A stretch of DNA of 64,000 bases from Streptomyces werraensis (GTDB taxonomy: Bacteria > Actinomycetota > Actinomycetes > Streptomycetales > Streptomycetaceae): NCBI GenBank assembly GCA_014656175.1, contig BNBX01000002.1:748776-812775 (forward strand). Direction: 5' to 3'. Shown one piece after another: positions 23,782 through 34,080 of this stretch. The first letter of the stretch is position 1; each line of letters begins with the position of its first letter. Below the pieces are notes generated by a model that was not told the DNA's origin, made no database searches, and saw only the letters and a list, made by a program, of their open reading frames with translations. Both the position numbers and the translations under genes were made by a program.

Positions 23782-24528
23782 ATGACGTCGCACCGTCCCG
23801 CCGTCTCCGCCCACCGCGGAGGCGCCGAGCGCGCCGCCCCGGCCACCTGGGAGGCGTACCGGGACGCGCTCGCCTGCGGCGCCGAGTACGTCGAGTTCGA
23901 CGTACGCCGCACCGCGGACGGCGTCCTCGTCGTCCACCACGACGCCCGGGTGGGCGGCACCGGGCCCCTGCTGTCCACGCTCACCCGCGCCGAGCTCGAC
24001 GCCCGCGCCGGACACCCGGTGCCGGTCGTCGAGGACGTGATGGAGCTGATCGCGGGAAGGCTCGTCGCCCATCTGGACCTGAAGGAGACCGGCTACGAGC
24101 GGGAGCTGCTGGACCGGGCGGTCGCCCTGCTGGGGGAGGACGGCTTCGTCGCCACCACCCTGGAGGACCGCTCCGTCGCCGCGCTCACCGCCGCCCGCCC
24201 GCGCGTGCGCACCCTGCTCTCCCTGGGCCGCGACGGCCGGGACCTCGGCCGCCGCCGGCTGGTGCGCACCCGGATCAGCGAACTGCTGCCGCTGCGCCGC
24301 GTCCGCGCCTGCGGCGCCCACGGGGTCGCCGTGCACCAGCGGCTGGCCCGCGCCACCGTGCTGCGCGAGGCAGCCCGCGGCGGTCTGTTCACGATGGTGT
24401 GGACGGTCAACGACGACGCGGCGCTGCGCGCGTTCCTGGACGACCCGCGCGTGGACGTCCTGGTCACCGACCGTCCCCGCCGTGCCGTGACGCTGCGCGA
24501 CCACCCGGACGGCGGCAACGCCCGCTGA
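23782..24528 (+). CDS. Glycerophosphodiester phosphodiesterase
   Basis: 248 residues. GDPD TIM-barrel motifs: SAHRGGAERAAPATWEAYRD, GAEYVEFDVRRTADGVLVVH followed by HD, then GRLVAHLDLKE, and the final VWTVNDDAALRAFLDDP and VDVLVTDRP. The HR, E-D and H residues for metal and catalysis are all present. Hydrolyses glycerophosphodiesters to glycerol 3-phosphate and alcohol. No signal peptide, so probably cytoplasmic. Confidence 0.9.
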   Translation: MTSHRPAVSAHRGGAERAAPATWEAYRDALACGAEYVEFDVRRTADGVLVVHHDARVGGTGPLLSTLTRAELDARAGHPVPVVEDVMELIAGRLVAHLDLKETGYERELLDRAVALLGEDGFVATTLEDRSVAALTAARPRVRTLLSLGRDGRDLGRRRLVRTRISELLPLRRVRACGAHGVAVHQRLARATVLREAARGGLFTMVWTVNDDAALRAFLDDPRVDVLVTDRPRRAVTLRDHPDGGNAR

Positions 24529-24545
24529 CTCCTCCCGCCCGCACA

Positions 24546-24566
24546 CTTGACAAGAGGCCGCTCAAG
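24546..24566 (+). promoter_or_regulatory. HAIR-like HspR operator over the dnaK promoter
   Basis: CTTGACA, seven bases, GCTCAAG. This fits the layout CTTGAGT-N7-ACTCAAG known for HspR binding, with differences only in the inner bases. The left half contains TTGACA (24547-24552), a good -35 hexamer, so bound HspR would block transcription of the dnaK gene that starts 59 bases after the element. Confidence 0.65.
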
Positions 24567-24624
24567 TTTTGTGCTGGATGTGTTGGAAGACCGGAGAGGG
24601 GCCCTGGCGGAAGGGGTTGCAACG

Positions 24625-26520
<1,896 letters not shown>

Positions 26521-26533
26521 GCCCGCGGGCGCC

Positions 26534-27403
26534 TCACAGGCGCTCGCGGCACTCCCGCAGCAGCTTCTCGGTGCGCCGGGCCGAGGCCGCACGGGCCGTC
26601 ATGTGGTCCAGCACCTCCAGGTGCACCGAGACCTCCTTGCGGGAGTCCAGGTACAGCGCGCCGGTCAGATACTCGGTGAACACCATGTCCGGCAGCTCCG
26701 GCTCGGCGAACCGGAACAGCGAGAACGGCGCGTACGTCCCCGGGTGCGGCCCGTCGGCGAACTCGGCGATCTGCAGCGTGATCCGGTCCCGCTCCGCGTA
26801 CTCCAGCAGCTTGTCGAGCTGGTCGCGCATCACCCGGCTGTCCCCGCTCACCGGACGCCGCAGCACCGTCTCCTCCATCAGCACCCACAGGTGCGGCGGG
26901 TCGGGGCGCTCCAGCAGCCGCTGCCGCTCCATGCGCAGCGCCACGTGCCGCTCGACCGTCTCCGGGCCCGCCGTGCCGATCGTGCCGGCCTCCAGCACGG
27001 CGCGCGCGTAATCCTCCGTCTGGAGCAGTCCGGGGACGAAGTGCGGCTCGTAGGAGCGGATGATGCGGGCGGCGCCCTCCAGGCTGACGTACAGGCTGAA
27101 CCACTCGGGCAGCACGTCGTGGTACCGCTGCCACCAGCCCGGGCGGTTGGCGTCCTCGGCGAGCGTGACGAACGTGTCCGCCTCGCTGTCGGGCACCCCG
27201 TAGGCGGTCAGCAGCATCTGGACGTACGGGATCTTCAGGGCGACCTCGGCGGTCTCCATCCGGCGGACGGTGGCCGGCGCGACCCGCAGTATGCGGGCGG
27301 CCTCCTCCCGTGAGAGGCCCGCGGCCTCGCGCAACTCGTACAGCCGCCGTCCCAGGACCACCTGGCCCACCGTGGGTGCGGCCCGCCGCTCACTCAACGC
27401 CAC
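26534..27403 (-). CDS. Helix-turn-helix regulator, DUF5753 (Scr1) family
   Basis: 289 residues. N-terminal Cro/XRE-type HTH: VVLGRRLYELREAAGLSREE, AARILRVAPATVRRMETAEV; then a DUF5753 domain with LEGAARIIRSYEPHFVPGLL, QTEDYARAVLE and a FRFAEPELPDMVFTEYLTGA end. Streptomyces have dozens of such regulators, most next to a small DUF397 gene; no DUF397 gene is found here. The gene ends 13 bases from the convergent dnaK gene. Target unknown. Confidence 0.88.
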   Translation of the reverse strand: MALSERRAAPTVGQVVLGRRLYELREAAGLSREEAARILRVAPATVRRMETAEVALKIPYVQMLLTAYGVPDSEADTFVTLAEDANRPGWWQRYHDVLPEWFSLYVSLEGAARIIRSYEPHFVPGLLQTEDYARAVLEAGTIGTAGPETVERHVALRMERQRLLERPDPPHLWVLMEETVLRRPVSGDSRVMRDQLDKLLEYAERDRITLQIAEFADGPHPGTYAPFSLFRFAEPELPDMVFTEYLTGALYLDSRKEVSVHLEVLDHMTARAASARRTEKLLRECRERL

Positions 27404-27500
27404 GCCTCCCCAACGTGCTCGGGCATGCGCTCATCCTGTCATGTCCCTCAGAGACTCTCACGAGCCGCAGGTGACCGCCCTGTCTCCCGCCGCCCGCCGC

Positions 27501-27517
27501 ATTACCCCGGACGTAAT
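27501..27517. promoter_or_regulatory. AT-containing palindrome, possible operator
   Basis: ATTAC, seven bases, GTAAT: exact 5-base arms in a GC-rich gap, about 75 bases before the small membrane gene at 27591 and about 100 before the divergent HTH gene. It may bind a regulator; nothing identifies which. Confidence 0.3.
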
Positions 27518-27590
27518 CGACCCGGCCGGCGCCGCACGGGATCGTGGACGCACCGAGTCCCGCACCGCTCCCGACGGAGGATGACGCCCC

Positions 27591-28007
27591 ATGTCCACGA
27601 CCCCGCTCGCCGCCCCCGCCCGGACCACAGACCCGCTGCGCCGCCTGCTGGCCCTCGACGCCGTGGTGACCGGCGGCAACGCCCTCGCCTACCTCGCCCT
27701 GTCCGGACCGCTCGGCCGGTTCCTCGGCATCGGTTCCGGGCTGCTGCTCGCCCTGGGGGCGTTCCTCGCCGTGTACGCGGCAGGCGTGGGCCTGCTGGCC
27801 GCCCGGCCGCATCCGCCGACGGCCGGCGTGCGCGGTGTCGTCGAGGCCAACCTCGGCTGGACCGCGGCGAGTTTCCTCGCGCTCGCGCTGTGGCTCTCGC
27901 CGACCACCGCGGGCGCGGTGTGGGTCGTGCTCCAGGCGCTCGCCGTGGGCGGCCTCACCCTGCTGCAGCACAGGGCGCTGAGGGCACGTCAGTCCAGCCA
28001 GGTCTGA
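27591..28007 (+). CDS. Small integral membrane protein
   Basis: 138 residues with four hydrophobic segments: LLALDAVVTGGNALAYLALS, LLLALGAFLAVYAAGVGLLA, LGWTAASFLALALWLSP and AVWVVLQALAVGGLTLLQH. No named family recognised, though the layout recalls small SPW/DoxX-like membrane proteins. GGAGG lies before the ATG. Its last 19 bases overlap the 3' end of the convergent regulator gene. Confidence 0.7.
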   Translation: MSTTPLAAPARTTDPLRRLLALDAVVTGGNALAYLALSGPLGRFLGIGSGLLLALGAFLAVYAAGVGLLAARPHPPTAGVRGVVEANLGWTAASFLALALWLSPTTAGAVWVVLQALAVGGLTLLQHRALRARQSSQV

Positions 28008-28807
28008 AGGTACGCGGCCGTCGCCGGGTCCGCCGGGAGCAGCGTCTCCACGGCCAGCTCGGCGACGGTCACGTCCATGGGGGTGTTGAAGGTGGCGATG
28101 GACGACACGAACGACAGCGTCCGCCCTCGGTGCTCGATCACCATGGGCAGCGCGAAGTACGCCACCGGCTCCGCCGGTCCCTCCGCCTCCCCGGCGGTGT
28201 CCGGCACGGGGTACGCCTCCACCTCGTCGTACAGTGCCCGCAGCCGGTCCGAGCGGCGCAGGGCGATGTTCCGCCGCATCTGCTCCAGCAGGTGGCCGCG
28301 CCACTCCCGCAGGTTCCGGATCCGCGGCGCCAGCCCTCGCGGGTGCAGGGTGAGCCGCACCGCGTTCAGCGGCGGCGTCAGCAGTGTCTCCGGGACGCCG
28401 TCGAACAGCGCCAGCACCCCCCGGTTGGCCGCCACCACGTCGTACGCCGCGTCCACCACCAGCGCCGGGTACGGCTCGAACCCGACGATCAGCCGCTCGA
28501 TGCCGGTGCGCACGACCTCCAGCGCCGGGTCGTCCAGCGCGGTCTCCGGATAGCGGGGCGCGTAACCGGCCGCCAGCAGCAGCGCGTTGCGGTCCCGCAT
28601 CGGCACGTCCAGGTGCTCGGCCAGCCGCAGCACCATCTCCTCGCTGGGCCGGGACCGGCCGGTCTCGACGAAGCTGATGTGCCGGGCGGAGGAATCGGCG
28701 CGCAGGGCCAGCTCCAGCTGGCTGACCCGCCGCCGCTGCCTCCAGGCACGCAGCAGCGGACCCACGCCCTCGGTGCGGGAGACGGTGTCGGAAGGGGCAA
28801 CGGTCAT
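27989..28807 (-). CDS. HTH regulator with MmyB-like ligand-binding domain
   Basis: 272 residues. HTH: GPLLRAWRQRRRVSQLELAL, DSSARHISFVETGRSRPS, EEMVLRLAEHLDVPMRDRN; followed by the MmyB-like domain with RTGIERLIVGFEPYPALVVD, YDVVAANRGVLALFDGV and ELAVETLLPADPATAAYL. Proteins of this kind repress neighbouring oxidoreductase genes or methylenomycin-type genes. ATG at 28807 follows from the family start; the frame runs open to 29236 over the opposite gene. Tail-to-tail overlap of 19 bases with the membrane gene; divergent from the pterin dehydratase gene. Confidence 0.87.
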   Translation of the reverse strand: MTVAPSDTVSRTEGVGPLLRAWRQRRRVSQLELALRADSSARHISFVETGRSRPSEEMVLRLAEHLDVPMRDRNALLLAAGYAPRYPETALDDPALEVVRTGIERLIVGFEPYPALVVDAAYDVVAANRGVLALFDGVPETLLTPPLNAVRLTLHPRGLAPRIRNLREWRGHLLEQMRRNIALRRSDRLRALYDEVEAYPVPDTAGEAEGPAEPVAYFALPMVIEHRGRTLSFVSSIATFNTPMDVTVAELAVETLLPADPATAAYLQTWLD

Positions 28808-28933
28808 GGCAGGACCGTAGTCGAGGAACCGCCGCCCGAGGGAGCCGCCTGCCCCTCCGGCCAGGGCACGGGCGTACCTTCTGTGGCAGCCTGGACGCGC
28901 CACGAAGGCCGACCCGGCGAAGGAGCACCGCGC

Positions 28934-29239
28934 ATGCCCGTCGAACCGCTGTCCCGGACGGAGATCGAGTCCCGGCTCGCCGAGCTGCCGGGCTGGACGC
29001 TCGACGGCGACCGCCTCACCCGCGCCTACCGGCTGGACTCGCACATCGCGGCGGCGGCCATGGTCGTCCACGTCGCCCGGGTGCAGGACGAGCTGGACCA
29101 CCACTCCGACCTCACCCTCGGCTACAACACGGTGTCCCTGTCCGTGCACACGCACAGCGCGGGCGGCGCCGTCACCGAGAAGGATTTCAGGCTCGCCCGC
29201 AGGGTGGAGGACCTGGCGCCCGCCCACGGGGCACACTGA
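28934..29239 (+). CDS. 4a-hydroxytetrahydrobiopterin dehydratase (PCD/DCoH)
   Basis: 101 residues. Family blocks: LSRTEIESRLAELPGWTLDG, MVVHVARVQDELDHHSDLTL, YNTVSLSVHTHSAGGAVTEK then DFRLARRVEDL. The catalytic HH-D pair and the later TH are present. It recycles the 4a-carbinolamine formed by aromatic amino acid hydroxylases; no such hydroxylase lies in the window. AGGAG precedes the ATG. The next gene, a methyltransferase, begins five bases after the stop. Confidence 0.9.
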   Translation: MPVEPLSRTEIESRLAELPGWTLDGDRLTRAYRLDSHIAAAAMVVHVARVQDELDHHSDLTLGYNTVSLSVHTHSAGGAVTEKDFRLARRVEDLAPAHGAH

Positions 29240-29244
29240 GGCGC

Positions 29245-29988
29245 GTGCTGGACTACGACGAGGAAGCGGAGCGCTACGACGCCCTGCGCGGCGGTGAACC
29301 GCGCGCGGCGGCCGCCGCCGAGGCCGTGATGAGCCTCGTCCCGCGCCGGGCGCGGCGTCTGCTGGACGTGGCCTGCGGCACCGGCATCGTGACCCGGAGG
29401 TTCCCCGCGTCCCGTCCCGGACTGCGGGTCACGGGCGTGGACCTGTCCACGTCGATGACCCTGCGGGCCGCCGTGCGGCTCCCGGGAGCCGTGGTGCGCG
29501 CCGACAGCCGCCGGCTGCCCTTCCGCGACGCGAGCTTCGACGCGGTGGTCAGCGTGTGGCTGCTGCACCTGCTGACCGACCCCGCCGACGTGCGGGCCGT
29601 CGTCGCCGAGTGCGCGCGGGTGCTGCGGCCCGGCGGCGTGTACGTCACCACCGTGCACAAGGGGCTGTCGCACAACGTGGGCAGCGACATCGACGCGGTG
29701 CTCGCCGAGCGCCCGCCGAGCCCCGTGCCCGACGACCCCGCGACGGTCGCGGCCTGCGCGGCCGGGCACGGACTGGTCCCGGCGGGCCAGGCCCGCTTCC
29801 GGGGCCACGGCCAGGGCCGCAGCCCCCGCCGCACGGTGGACGACCTGCGGCGCGGCTGGTTCGTCACCCTTCCGCCCGGTCACCCCCTCGTGGAGGGGTT
29901 CGCCGCCCGCCTCTCGGCCCTCCCCGACCAGGACCGCCCCCGCCCGGACCCGGTCTTCACGCTCAGGGCATTCCGCAGGCCGGAGTAG
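29245..29988 (+). CDS. Class I SAM-dependent methyltransferase
   Basis: 247 residues. DYDEEAERYDALRGGEPRA start, motif I RRLLDVACGTGIVTRRF, VTGVDLSTSMTLRAA, VVRADSRRLPFRDASFDAVV and ARVLRPGGVYVTTVHKG. Resembles UbiE/COQ5-type enzymes; substrate not known. GTG start; closely follows the pterin dehydratase gene, so both may be one unit. Converges on the peptidase gene, two bases between the stops. Confidence 0.85.
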   Translation: MLDYDEEAERYDALRGGEPRAAAAAEAVMSLVPRRARRLLDVACGTGIVTRRFPASRPGLRVTGVDLSTSMTLRAAVRLPGAVVRADSRRLPFRDASFDAVVSVWLLHLLTDPADVRAVVAECARVLRPGGVYVTTVHKGLSHNVGSDIDAVLAERPPSPVPDDPATVAACAAGHGLVPAGQARFRGHGQGRSPRRTVDDLRRGWFVTLPPGHPLVEGFAARLSALPDQDRPRPDPVFTLRAFRRPE

Positions 29989-29990
29989 GG

Positions 29991-30692
29991 TCACCCGCCG
30001 AGCAGCCGGCACGGCACCGCCTCCTCGACGGCCCCCGCCTCCCCGTCCGCCCGCACCCGGTACAGGCGGGCCTCCGGCGTCCGCGTCACCGCCTCGGTGA
30101 GCCGTCCGTCCGTGAAGAGCGCCGCCGCGCCGTCCTCCACCGCCCACCCGGCGGGCAGCGCGCCGCGCGCCACGGCCGTCCGGTAGGAGGACCGGCGGCC
30201 GGGCTCGCTGTCGTAGTGCGGGCACACCGAGCCGGGCAGCAGCCCGAGCCCGTCCGGAAGGTGGGTCAGCGGGCCGAAGGAGTCGGTGTGCGACCCCTCG
30301 GCCCAGCAGTTGGCCCCGGCGCTGATCCCGCAGAGCAGCGTCCCGCCGGCGTACGCCTCCCGCAGCAGCCGGTCGACGCCGTGCACCCGCCAGACGGCCA
30401 GCAGGTTCGCGGTGTTGCCGCCGCCGACGTACACGACGTCCTGCGCGAGCAGGAAGTCACGCAGTGCCGTGTCGTCCGACTCCCTGCGGAACAGCGGCAG
30501 TACGGACGGCTCGCAGCCCCGGGCACGGAAGGCGTCGAAGAACCTCTCGATGTACCCGGGCGCGTCCCCACTGGCCGTGGGCACGAAGCACACCTTCGGG
30601 CGCGGGGAGCGCGCATGCCCCAGCACCCAGTCGTCCAGCACCTCGTCCTCGTCGGTGGAGAACCCGCCCCCGAGCAGCGCGATCCGGCTCAC
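29991..30692 (-). CDS. Peptidase E-like (S51 family) protein
   Basis: 233 residues. SRIALLGGGFSTDEDEVLDD start, VCFVPTASGDAPGYIERFF, VVYVGGGNTANLLAVWRVHG and the nucleophile elbow LLCGISAGANCWAEG with the catalytic Ser. S51 enzymes cleave Asp-X dipeptides (or are cyanophycinase-like). GTG at 30692 overlaps the stop of the kinase gene by four bases, so they are translated together; longer starts lie inside that gene. Confidence 0.87.
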   Translation of the reverse strand: MSRIALLGGGFSTDEDEVLDDWVLGHARSPRPKVCFVPTASGDAPGYIERFFDAFRARGCEPSVLPLFRRESDDTALRDFLLAQDVVYVGGGNTANLLAVWRVHGVDRLLREAYAGGTLLCGISAGANCWAEGSHTDSFGPLTHLPDGLGLLPGSVCPHYDSEPGRRSSYRTAVARGALPAGWAVEDGAAALFTDGRLTEAVTRTPEARLYRVRADGEAGAVEEAVPCRLLGG

Positions 30693-31246
30693 CGCCCGCT
30701 CACCTCCGCCGCGGCGCGAAGCCGTTCGAAGGCCGTGGGGGAGGGGCGGTGGGGCAGGAAGGCGGCTATGGCGCGGGCGCAGTCCGCCGGGCTCGTCGTG
30801 GTCGTGTCGCACTCGACGTCGTACACGCCGTGCGCGTGCACCCTCCCGTACTGCCGCGCGGCCAGCCCCACAAGGCGGTCACCCCGCTCCCGCTCACGCC
30901 GCTCGGTCTCCTCCGGCGAGCACCGCACCCCCACCAGGACGACCTCCCGCGGCTCGAACAGCTCGAGACAGTCGGCCAGCCGCCATTCCTCGCTCAGCAC
31001 ATGGTCGACCACCACGTTGTTCCCCGCCGCGGCCATCCCCGCGACCGCGCGGTGGTAGCCCCGCCAGGTCCGGTGCAGCACCTCGGACAGCCGGTCGGCC
31101 CCGATCTCCCGGCTCGTCCGCATCCGGTGGAAGGCGTCCACGGGCATGTGGAACCACGGCTCCTCCAGCACGTCCAGCAGCTCCCGGGCGATGCTCGACT
31201 TGCCCGAACTGGACGTGCCGTTGAGGAAGATGATCCGTCCGTGCAT
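30689..31246 (-). CDS. Chloramphenicol phosphotransferase-like kinase
   Basis: 185 residues. P-loop RIIFLNGTSSSGKSSIAREL at the start, then MPVDAFHRMRTSREIGADR, NVVVDHVLSEEW and VRCSPEETERRERERGDR with the LARQY.RVH.HGVYDVE-like end. This is the CPT family, whose founder phosphorylates chloramphenicol in a producer. The role here may be resistance or another small substrate. ATG at 31246 is chosen from GAAGGAG eight bases upstream; an ATG at 31294 is also in frame. Upstream partner of the S51 gene. Confidence 0.82.
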   Translation of the reverse strand: MHGRIIFLNGTSSSGKSSIARELLDVLEEPWFHMPVDAFHRMRTSREIGADRLSEVLHRTWRGYHRAVAGMAAAGNNVVVDHVLSEEWRLADCLELFEPREVVLVGVRCSPEETERRERERGDRLVGLAARQYGRVHAHGVYDVECDTTTTSPADCARAIAAFLPHRPSPTAFERLRAAAEVSGR

Positions 31247-31262
31247 CGGGGCTCCTTCGAGG

Positions 31263-31300
31263 TCGCCGGCGGGGGAGCGGCCATCATCCCCCACCGGCGA
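31263..31300. terminator. Hairpin terminator after the GH74 gene
   Basis: TCGCCGG-C-GGGGG (31263-31275) pairs with CCCCC-A-CCGGCGA (31288-31300), 12 pairs and one mismatch, loop of 12. It directly follows the stop of the minus-strand GH74 gene and separates it from the kinase gene. Confidence 0.7.
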
Positions 31301-31303
31301 TCC

Positions 31304-33943
31304 TCACCTCACCGAGCAGCGCCGGCCGCCCAGCGCGAACGCCGTAGGACCGGTGTCCGTCGGTCTGCCGCTCGCCGTGAAGCCGAAGGCGACCGACGCG
31401 CCCGGGGCCACCGTGCGGTTCCAGTCGGTGTCGCGGACCGTGACCGCCGCGCCCGTCTGGGTGTGGGCGCCGTTCCAGAGCTGGGTGATCCGCTCGCCGC
31501 CCGGGAAGGACCAGGTCAGGGACCAGCCGTCCCACGATGTCGCGCCCGTGTTCGTCAGGCGGACGTCCGCCTGGAAGCCGTCGCCCCACGCGTTGGCCAC
31601 CCGGTACGCCACCTCGCAGGCACCCGACGGGCCCGGGCCGCCGCCCGTGTCCGCCGGGTCGCCGTAGACGACGCCCCGGCCGTTGGTCGCCACGTACACC
31701 CGGCCGAAGACCCGCGGGTCACCGGTGATGGCCGCGCCCGTCCAACCCCACTGATGCGCGTCGTCGTTGACCCGCACCCAGCTCGCGCCCGCGTCCGTGG
31801 AGCGGTAGATGCCGCGCACCCCGTCGATCCGCGCGCTGGTGAACAGCGTCTGGTACGAGGCGCCCGGCGCCGCCTTGCCGAAGCCGACGGTGTCCGCCTC
31901 CTCCACGCCCGGCAGCTTGGTGAACGTCTGCCCGAAGTCGGTCGAGTGCCACAGCCCGTACGGCCCGTCGCTCGCCCCGCCCGCCAGCCAGATCTCGCCC
32001 GCCGCGCCCGGCAGCGCCTTGAACCGCACGCTGTCACCGGCCGGCAGCCCGGTCGCCGGCGACGCCTCGAAGGTCGCACCGCCGTCCCTGCTGACGTAGA
32101 AACGCCCGGACTTGAAGCCGTAGAAGGTCTCCGGGTCCTCCCGGTCCGACTCCACCACCGCGCCCGCCGGGATGCCCCGCGACGCCGACCAGGAGGTGCC
32201 GAAGCCGGTGGTGTGGTGCACGCCCGTGCCCTCCGGGCTCCACACGAAGCGGCCGCCGTCCGCGGAGGCGGCGACCGTACCGCCGCCGCTGACCCCCGAA
32301 GGGTCGGTCCCCGCCGACCAGTTGGCGCCGTTGTCGGTGGAGAACGCGACGTGCGGACCGGAGTCGACATGGCCCACGCGGACCACCGTGTCCGGATCGG
32401 ACTCCGCGAAGTCGAGGCTGGTCGTGGACGTGAAGTTCGGCCGGGTGAACATCATGGACGGCACCTTCGTCAGATCCGTGTGCCGGAACCCGCCGATGTC
32501 GCCGAGCGCGCTGAGCAGCGGAGCGCCCGACGGGGGAGAGGCCAGGTCCAGGACCGCCGTCTCCTCCAGGCCGCGCACCATCGGCCGGACGGTGAACGGG
32601 GTGTCGTCGTCCCAGTTCGTCAGCTCCTCCGTGCCGTAGATCGTCGCGCCCGTGCCGTACATCATCCGGTCCGGGTCGAACGGGTCGATCTCCAGCGCCT
32701 CCGTCATCCACCCCAGCTTCGGCGTCTGTTCGGGCGGGGACGGGTTCGCTCCCCAGGTCAGCCACGGCGACGAGGAGACGTCCATGACGTAGCGGTTCTC
32801 GCGCTCGGGGTAGGAGGTGTAGCGCCACGCCTGGGTCCAGGTGGCGCCGCTGTCCGTGGAGCGGAAGATCTGCGTGTCGGGCCACCAGGAGCTGTACGCG
32901 GTGGCCATCACCGTGCCCGGGTTCTGCCGGTCCACGGTGAGCCCGCTGAAGCCGAAGTAGGTGTCCGCCTCCGCGACCGGGCTGATGTCCGTCCAGGTCC
33001 CGGTCGCCGTGGCGTACCGGTACAGCCGGCCCTTGCCCCCGTCGTAGGGCCCGCCGGTGTCGCTGTACGCGAGATAGAGGTGACCGTTCTCCGCGTCGAG
33101 GACGCCCTTGTGCGCCAGATACCCGGTGGGCTGGCCGGCCACCCGCTCCCAGGTCGCGCCGGCGTCCGTCGAGCGGTACACGGCGTTGTCCTTGTCGGCG
33201 ACCCCGACGTACACGGTCCGTGCGGGCGAGCCCGCGGTCCCCGTCGACTCGTCGAACGTCACCCAGACGACGCCCTGGTTGTCCGAGGCGTACCCGCTCT
33301 CGTCGTCCGGGTCCTGCGCGTAGTTCCCCGGGTTGGGGAAGGACGTCACCTTCGACCAGGTGACACCGGCGTCCGTCGACCGCCACAGCCCGTGGCCGCT
33401 GGGCGCGCCCAGATACAGCACGTCGTTGTCGTGCGGGTCGACCGCCAGCCGCTCGCCCATGCCCCGTCCTGGCATGTTGCCGCCCAGCTTGAACGGCAGC
33501 ACGGTCTTCCGCCAGGTCGCGCCCCGGTCGGTGGAGCGCATCACCGCGCCGTTGCCGGGATCCCAGTCGTTGGTGTACGTGCCGACCGCCGCGTACACCC
33601 GGTCGGGGTCGGCGGTGTCGGAGGCGATGCTGACCACACCCGTGTGACCCCAGTCGTCCCAGCCGACCGAGTCCAGCAGGGGGATCCAGCTCCCCGTCGA
33701 CTCCTGCCAGCGGTAGGCGCCGCCGATGTCGGTGCGGGCGTACGCGAGGTCCGGTTCGGCGCGGTTGAAGACGATGCCGGGCACGAAACCGCCGCCGTCG
33801 ATGCGGGCGTTGTGCCAGGAGTAGGTGTCGGCGGCGGCCTTCGGAACCGCGGCGGGAGTGTCGGCGGCCAGGGCGGGCGGCCCGCCGGCGAGCAGTCCGG
33901 CCGCCAGGGCGAGCACGGCCGTCAGGACGCGGGTTCTTCGCAC
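31304..33943 (-). CDS. Secreted GH74 xyloglucanase with C-terminal CBM2
   Basis: 879 residues. Signal peptide VLTAVLALAAGLLAGGPPAL ending ALAAD. Catalytic part (about 40-765) is a GH74 double beta-propeller: SWHNARIDGGGFVPGIVFN and YARTDIGGAYRWQ with the conserved Asp, many repeats of RSTDAGATW type (BNR/sialidase-like), and GVSGGGTVAASADGGRFVWS. A C-terminal CBM2 cellulose-binding module starts near residue 775 (CEVAYRVANAWGDGFQADV) with typical Trp residues. Cleaves xyloglucan outside the cell. It follows GH48 on the same strand with 137 bases and hairpins between; no CebR box of its own is seen, so it may be read from the GH48 promoter. Confidence 0.9.
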   Translation of the reverse strand: MRRTRVLTAVLALAAGLLAGGPPALAADTPAAVPKAAADTYSWHNARIDGGGFVPGIVFNRAEPDLAYARTDIGGAYRWQESTGSWIPLLDSVGWDDWGHTGVVSIASDTADPDRVYAAVGTYTNDWDPGNGAVMRSTDRGATWRKTVLPFKLGGNMPGRGMGERLAVDPHDNDVLYLGAPSGHGLWRSTDAGVTWSKVTSFPNPGNYAQDPDDESGYASDNQGVVWVTFDESTGTAGSPARTVYVGVADKDNAVYRSTDAGATWERVAGQPTGYLAHKGVLDAENGHLYLAYSDTGGPYDGGKGRLYRYATATGTWTDISPVAEADTYFGFSGLTVDRQNPGTVMATAYSSWWPDTQIFRSTDSGATWTQAWRYTSYPERENRYVMDVSSSPWLTWGANPSPPEQTPKLGWMTEALEIDPFDPDRMMYGTGATIYGTEELTNWDDDTPFTVRPMVRGLEETAVLDLASPPSGAPLLSALGDIGGFRHTDLTKVPSMMFTRPNFTSTTSLDFAESDPDTVVRVGHVDSGPHVAFSTDNGANWSAGTDPSGVSGGGTVAASADGGRFVWSPEGTGVHHTTGFGTSWSASRGIPAGAVVESDREDPETFYGFKSGRFYVSRDGGATFEASPATGLPAGDSVRFKALPGAAGEIWLAGGASDGPYGLWHSTDFGQTFTKLPGVEEADTVGFGKAAPGASYQTLFTSARIDGVRGIYRSTDAGASWVRVNDDAHQWGWTGAAITGDPRVFGRVYVATNGRGVVYGDPADTGGGPGPSGACEVAYRVANAWGDGFQADVRLTNTGATSWDGWSLTWSFPGGERITQLWNGAHTQTGAAVTVRDTDWNRTVAPGASVAFGFTASGRPTDTGPTAFALGGRRCSVR

Positions 33944-34032
33944 GGTGGGGGTGTCCTTCCTCGTGGGGGGAGCGTCGGAGCGTGCGAGGACCGGGCGGCC
34001 CCCCGTGCGCGAGGGACCGCCCGGCCCGCTGG

Positions 34033-34057
34033 GGCCCCGGCGTCAGGTGCCGGGGCC
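34033..34057. terminator. Hairpin between GH48 and GH74 genes
   Basis: GGCCCCGGC (34033-34041) and GCCGGGGCC (34049-34057) pair exactly, loop of 7. A second pair, CCGGGCGG (33991-33998) with CCGCCCGG (34018-34025), lies next to it. They may partly stop transcription after GH48, lowering GH74 expression. Confidence 0.55.
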
Positions 34058-34080
34058 GGTACACGGAGCGTCGGCGGGGA

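Noticed and set aside
21111..23984. 957-codon minus-strand open frame over the MoxR/VWA region
   Set aside because: Runs over three plus-strand genes with clear motifs and has no domain of its own.
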